Source of the DNA: Ursus arctos
Lineage: Eukaryota; Chordata; Mammalia; Carnivora; Ursidae
NCBI RefSeq assembly: GCF_023065955.2
Contig: NW_026623100.1
Span: 16,593,001 to 16,657,000, forward strand
Reading direction: 5' to 3'
DNA: 64,000 bases
Notes under the pieces: generated by a model
What the model saw: the letters and a program-made list of their open reading frames with translations, nothing else
Told to the model about the DNA's origin: nothing
Database searches by the model: none
Translations under genes and position numbers: made by a program
Part shown: piece by piece, positions 61,345-64,000 of the stretch
Layout of the letters: each line of letters starts with the position of its first letter
Position numbering within the stretch: position 1 is the first letter of the stretch

Positions 61345-61533
61345 TTAAAATATTTTATTTATTTATTCGACAGAGATAGAAACAGCCAGCGAGAGAGGGA
61401 ACACAGCAGGGGAGTGGGAGAGGAAGAAGCAGGCTCATAGCAGAAGAGCCTGATGTGGGGCTCGATCCCGTAACGCCGGGATCACGCCCTGAGCCGAAGG
61501 CAGACGCTTAACCGCTGTGCCACCCAGGCGCCC
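61345..61533 (-). mobile_element. Can-SINE, young arctoid subfamily, minus
   Basis: Duplication CTGATTTGCAATTTTT at 61329-61344 and 61534-61549. Confidence 0.96.
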
Positions 61534-61550
61534 CTGATTTGCAATTTTTA

Positions 61551-61729
61551 ATTCTTTTTAAAGATTTATTTATTTGAGAGTGGGGGAGTGGCAGAGGGAG
61601 AGGATCTTCAAGCAGATTCCCTGCTGAATGCGGAGCCGGACGTGGGGCTTGATCTCAGGATTCATGAGATCATGATCTGAGCTGAAACCAAGCGTTGGAT
61701 GCTTAACCGACTGAGCCACCAGGTGCCCT
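61551..61729 (-). mobile_element. Can-SINE, older subfamily, minus
   Basis: Its right flank TGATTGCAATTTTTAA (61730-61745) is a third copy of the same target sequence. The body is diverged, so it was in place before the SINE at 61345. Confidence 0.93.
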
Positions 61730-62375
61730 TGATTGCAATTTTTAAAAACATAGGTCTGGGGAAAAAGAACTTGGCTTATATTACCCTTAAAGTGAGTCAC
61801 AGAACCTCACTCAATAACTAGACCTAGATGAATTCACAATGCAGAACCCCTAGCGTGCAGATGTGATCAAATATACCTGAGGATGGAGTTTACACCAATG
61901 TCACAAAAACAAACTGTGAATCTTCCCCCTATAGATCTGAAACCACTTAATGGGTAAATGTGATCAAAAGAAAAGCACACACTCAAAACATTCACAGGCT
62001 CTTCAACACCGATCCTGGACTTACACTAATTTATTGGGGCCCTGACTATTAGTAATGAGCCTTATGAGGAACAGGTACTAAATGGAATTTTGACCCAGTG
62101 CAACTCATAGTTGGCCCTGTGGGAACTCAAACTCTTTTCCCATGGCTATTTCCCCATGATCTAAAGATACAGACAGAATTGGACAACCTCAGCAACTGGA
62201 AGCATCCTCACATAGACTTGTTGACTCAGGGAATATGAGCTATTATAACAGAGGGCCAAGTGTAAGTTCTTGGAATACCCTCTCATTAGCAAAATACAGA
62301 AGAGCAATGTTACTGCATGACACCTATTATCACCTAGCAATATATTGTAAAATTGTTTGCTTGTGTATGGTCTTT

Positions 62376-62490
62376 TTCCCTCCCTAGAATATAATCTCCT
62401 TGAGGGCAGATATTTTACCTGTCATTGTTCATCTTCAGTGTCTAGGAGAATGACTGGCACCTAATAGGTGCTCAATTAATATTTATTGAC
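62376..62490 (+). mobile_element. L2/MIR-like 3' end inside pol relic
   Basis: TATAATCTCCTTGAGGGCAG, ATGACTGGCACCTAATAGGT, GCTCAATTAATATTTATTGA match the shared 3' end of L2/MIR elements. It interrupts the pol homology between about 62320 and 62500. Confidence 0.72.
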
Positions 62491-62959
62491 AAGATAGATG
62501 ACTAAATTCCTGAAGGAAAATTCAGAAGTCAATGCCATCATCAAAGATTTGAAAGATACAGGTATAGTGATTCCTACCACATTTCTATGTAAGTAAATAT
62601 GGATGGGTCTTGGAGTATAAAAGTGAACAATCATAAGCTTAATCATCTGGCATTTCAAACTGCAACTATTGTTCCAAATGCAGTGTTCTTACTGGAAAAA
62701 AATAAATATTATGAACACCTGGAACACAACTAATCATCTAATAAATGCTTTTATTTTTACCCCTAGTCTAATAAAATATTAACACTGAGACAGGTTGATC
62801 TTACTTGGCAATGACAACACTACAACTTCACTGCTACCTCAGCTATACATCAATTTTTTGCTACTGTACTATATTTGTAAAACCAAACTTGACCATCTCA
62901 TTATCCCACAGGAGATCATTATGGTTTGCTCTATTGATGACAGCATGCTTATAAGACTG

Positions 62960-63486
62960 TGTATTAATTAACTACTGTTGCATATTAAACTACCCCAAAA
63001 TTTAGTGGCTTAAAACAAAAATAAATATTTATTTCTTACAGTTTTTATGGATCAAAAATTCAAATAGGAAAGGATAGGGAGGGCTTACCTCTACTGTGAT
63101 GAAGCGAGCCTCAGCTAGAAGACTCTAAGGCTGGAATTGGAATAATATGAAGGCTTCTTCACTTGTGTGTCTGGCAGTTGATACCAGCTGTTACCTAGCT
63201 AGGTTCCAAGGGCAAGTGTTGGGAGAGAAAGAAAGAGGGGCCAGGGAGAGAGAGAAAGACATAAGCTGCATCCTTTTTATTTATAACTTAGTCTTAGAAA
63301 GCACATAGCATTACTTAACTGTATTTCTTTGGTTGGAGTAGGCACAAGATCCCATCCAGGTTAAAGAGCGGAGGAAACATCACCCACCTCTTAGTGGGAG
63401 CAGTGACAATCACATTGTAAGAAGAACATGTGGGATGGGATAAATATAAAGTGTGGATATATATTTGGAAAATACAATCTGCCACA
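62960..63486 (-). mobile_element. MaLR-type LTR, minus, inside ERVL-like pol
   Basis: Plus strand begins TGTATTAATTAACTACTGTT and ends TACAATCTGCCACA; the reverse complement starts TG and ends CA as an LTR should. CAAAATTTAGTGGCTTAAAA near the left end is a MaLR mark. It sits within the reverse-transcriptase active-site region, just after the SIDD codons; possible degraded 5-bp TSD GACTG / GATTC. Confidence 0.8.
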
Positions 63487-63908
63487 GATTCAGAAGTAGC
63501 AGGTACTCTAGATACATATGCATGCCAAGAATTGGGAGATGAAGCCTTTGAAAATGCAGCAGTCTATTAGTGATCAATTGCAATTAATGAACTATGGCTG
63601 GATTCTGGTTTGAAAAAAACAGCTATAAAACAATGTAGTCTCCATCCATAATTCCCAACTTGAATATAAAACAAATTCCCTGTTCTTTCACTGTTCTATA
63701 TAGGTGTGTTTATGGTGTTTAAATTCAAAATTTAGTCCATAGGTTGTAGAATATCAATATTAGGTCATATTGGACTAAAAAAGAAATGGACAACACTCAG
63801 AAATTCTGCATGCAGTGTCTAATGAAACTTTGGATTGTCTCCCTTCAGAGAGGAGGTGAGTACATTTTTGGTTATTATGAAGAAGAGATGCATTATATTT
63901 AGTAGGGA

Positions 63909-63909
<1 letters not shown>

Positions 63910-63952
<43 letters not shown>
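63910..63952 (+). repeat. (TG)n microsatellite
   Basis: About 21 uninterrupted TG units. Probably highly polymorphic. Confidence 0.97.
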
Positions 63953-63954
<2 letters not shown>

Positions 63955-64000
63955 TAAGTATGGAAACAAGGGTGCATGTGGATATTGAATATTCAAAGGG

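Larger units (their letters stand above)
62041..63640 (+). pseudogene. pol: Second ERVL-like pol relic, split by LTR
   Basis: Same orientation as the first relic and homologous to it: CAACTCATAGTTGGCCCTGT faces the start of the 52027 copy, and TATGAGCTATTATAACAGAG faces GAATGAGAGCTATTATGGTA. Reverse transcriptase is recognisable at 62501-62959: KDLKDTGIVIP, LINAFIF and an active-site-like SIDD (62930-62941), where the expected Tyr is Ser. The frame resumes after the LTR (63487-63545, SEVAGTLDT). Several stops and frameshifts; integrase and dUTPase are absent. Confidence 0.82.

Noticed and set aside
1..64000. A host protein-coding gene, tRNA gene or CpG-island promoter
   Set aside because: On reading both strands I found no exon-like conserved protein segment, no tRNA with a plausible cloverleaf apart from SINE heads, and no CpG-rich promoter-like region. 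Distant small exons cannot be excluded without alignment.

Overview
The window is mammalian nuclear DNA from a carnivoran. About two dozen tRNA-derived Can-SINEs (SINEC family) occur in both orientations, each with an A-rich tail and most with recognisable target-site duplications (TSDs). The youngest ones carry the arctoid-type body (tRNA-like head reading GGTGGCACAGCGGTTAAGCG, tail built on AATAAATAAATAAAATC). They differ from the dog SINEC_Cf body, so a bear, seal or musteloid is more likely than a canid; a bear or pinniped is my best guess, from family knowledge only.

No host protein-coding exon, rRNA, tRNA gene, CpG island or CRISPR array can be supported. The longer open frames are L1 ORF2 remnants, the antisense of SINEs, simple-repeat read-through, or retroviral pol debris. 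The window is best read as intergenic or deep intronic sequence built from nested transposons.

Layout. 0-9 kb: ancient L1M fragments (minus strand), MIRs and five Can-SINEs. 10.7-16.5 kb: a mosaic of L1M pieces on the minus strand, hit by SINEs and by a short young L1 (13.65-14.19 kb) that has a 5' inversion and an apparent 3' transduction. 16.8-20.3 kb: a plus-strand L1M, a MIR split by a SINE, and an L1 3' stub. 20.35-22.46 kb: the cleanest repeat-poor stretch. 23-34 kb: L1M pieces, MIRs, MaLR-type LTRs and a long unassigned ancient repeat split by an L1. 35.06-36.72 kb: a large imperfect inverted repeat, with arms of about 515 bp after removal of two SINEs that sit only in the left arm, and a spacer of about 200 bp. 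37.5-47.7 kb: a deeply nested L1 block (old L1M, old LTR-like repeat, young L1, Can-SINEs). 48.8-49.3 kb: an MLT1-type LTR. 51.2-55.0 kb: a MaLR-type LTR followed by a decayed ERVL-like pol (reverse transcriptase, integrase, dUTPase); the LTR contains a copy of part of the neighbouring reverse transcriptase. 55-61.8 kb: a hAT element, MIRs and two sites that SINEs hit twice. 62.0-63.6 kb: a second ERVL-like pol relic, split by an antisense MaLR LTR. The window ends in a long GT microsatellite.

Nothing here works together as a functional system. The value lies in the insertion history: the hairpin-forming inverted repeat, the LTR/pol chimera, the twin-primed L1 with its transduced flank, and the repeatedly used SINE target sites. 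Family names rest on recognition of consensus sequences, not on a database search.
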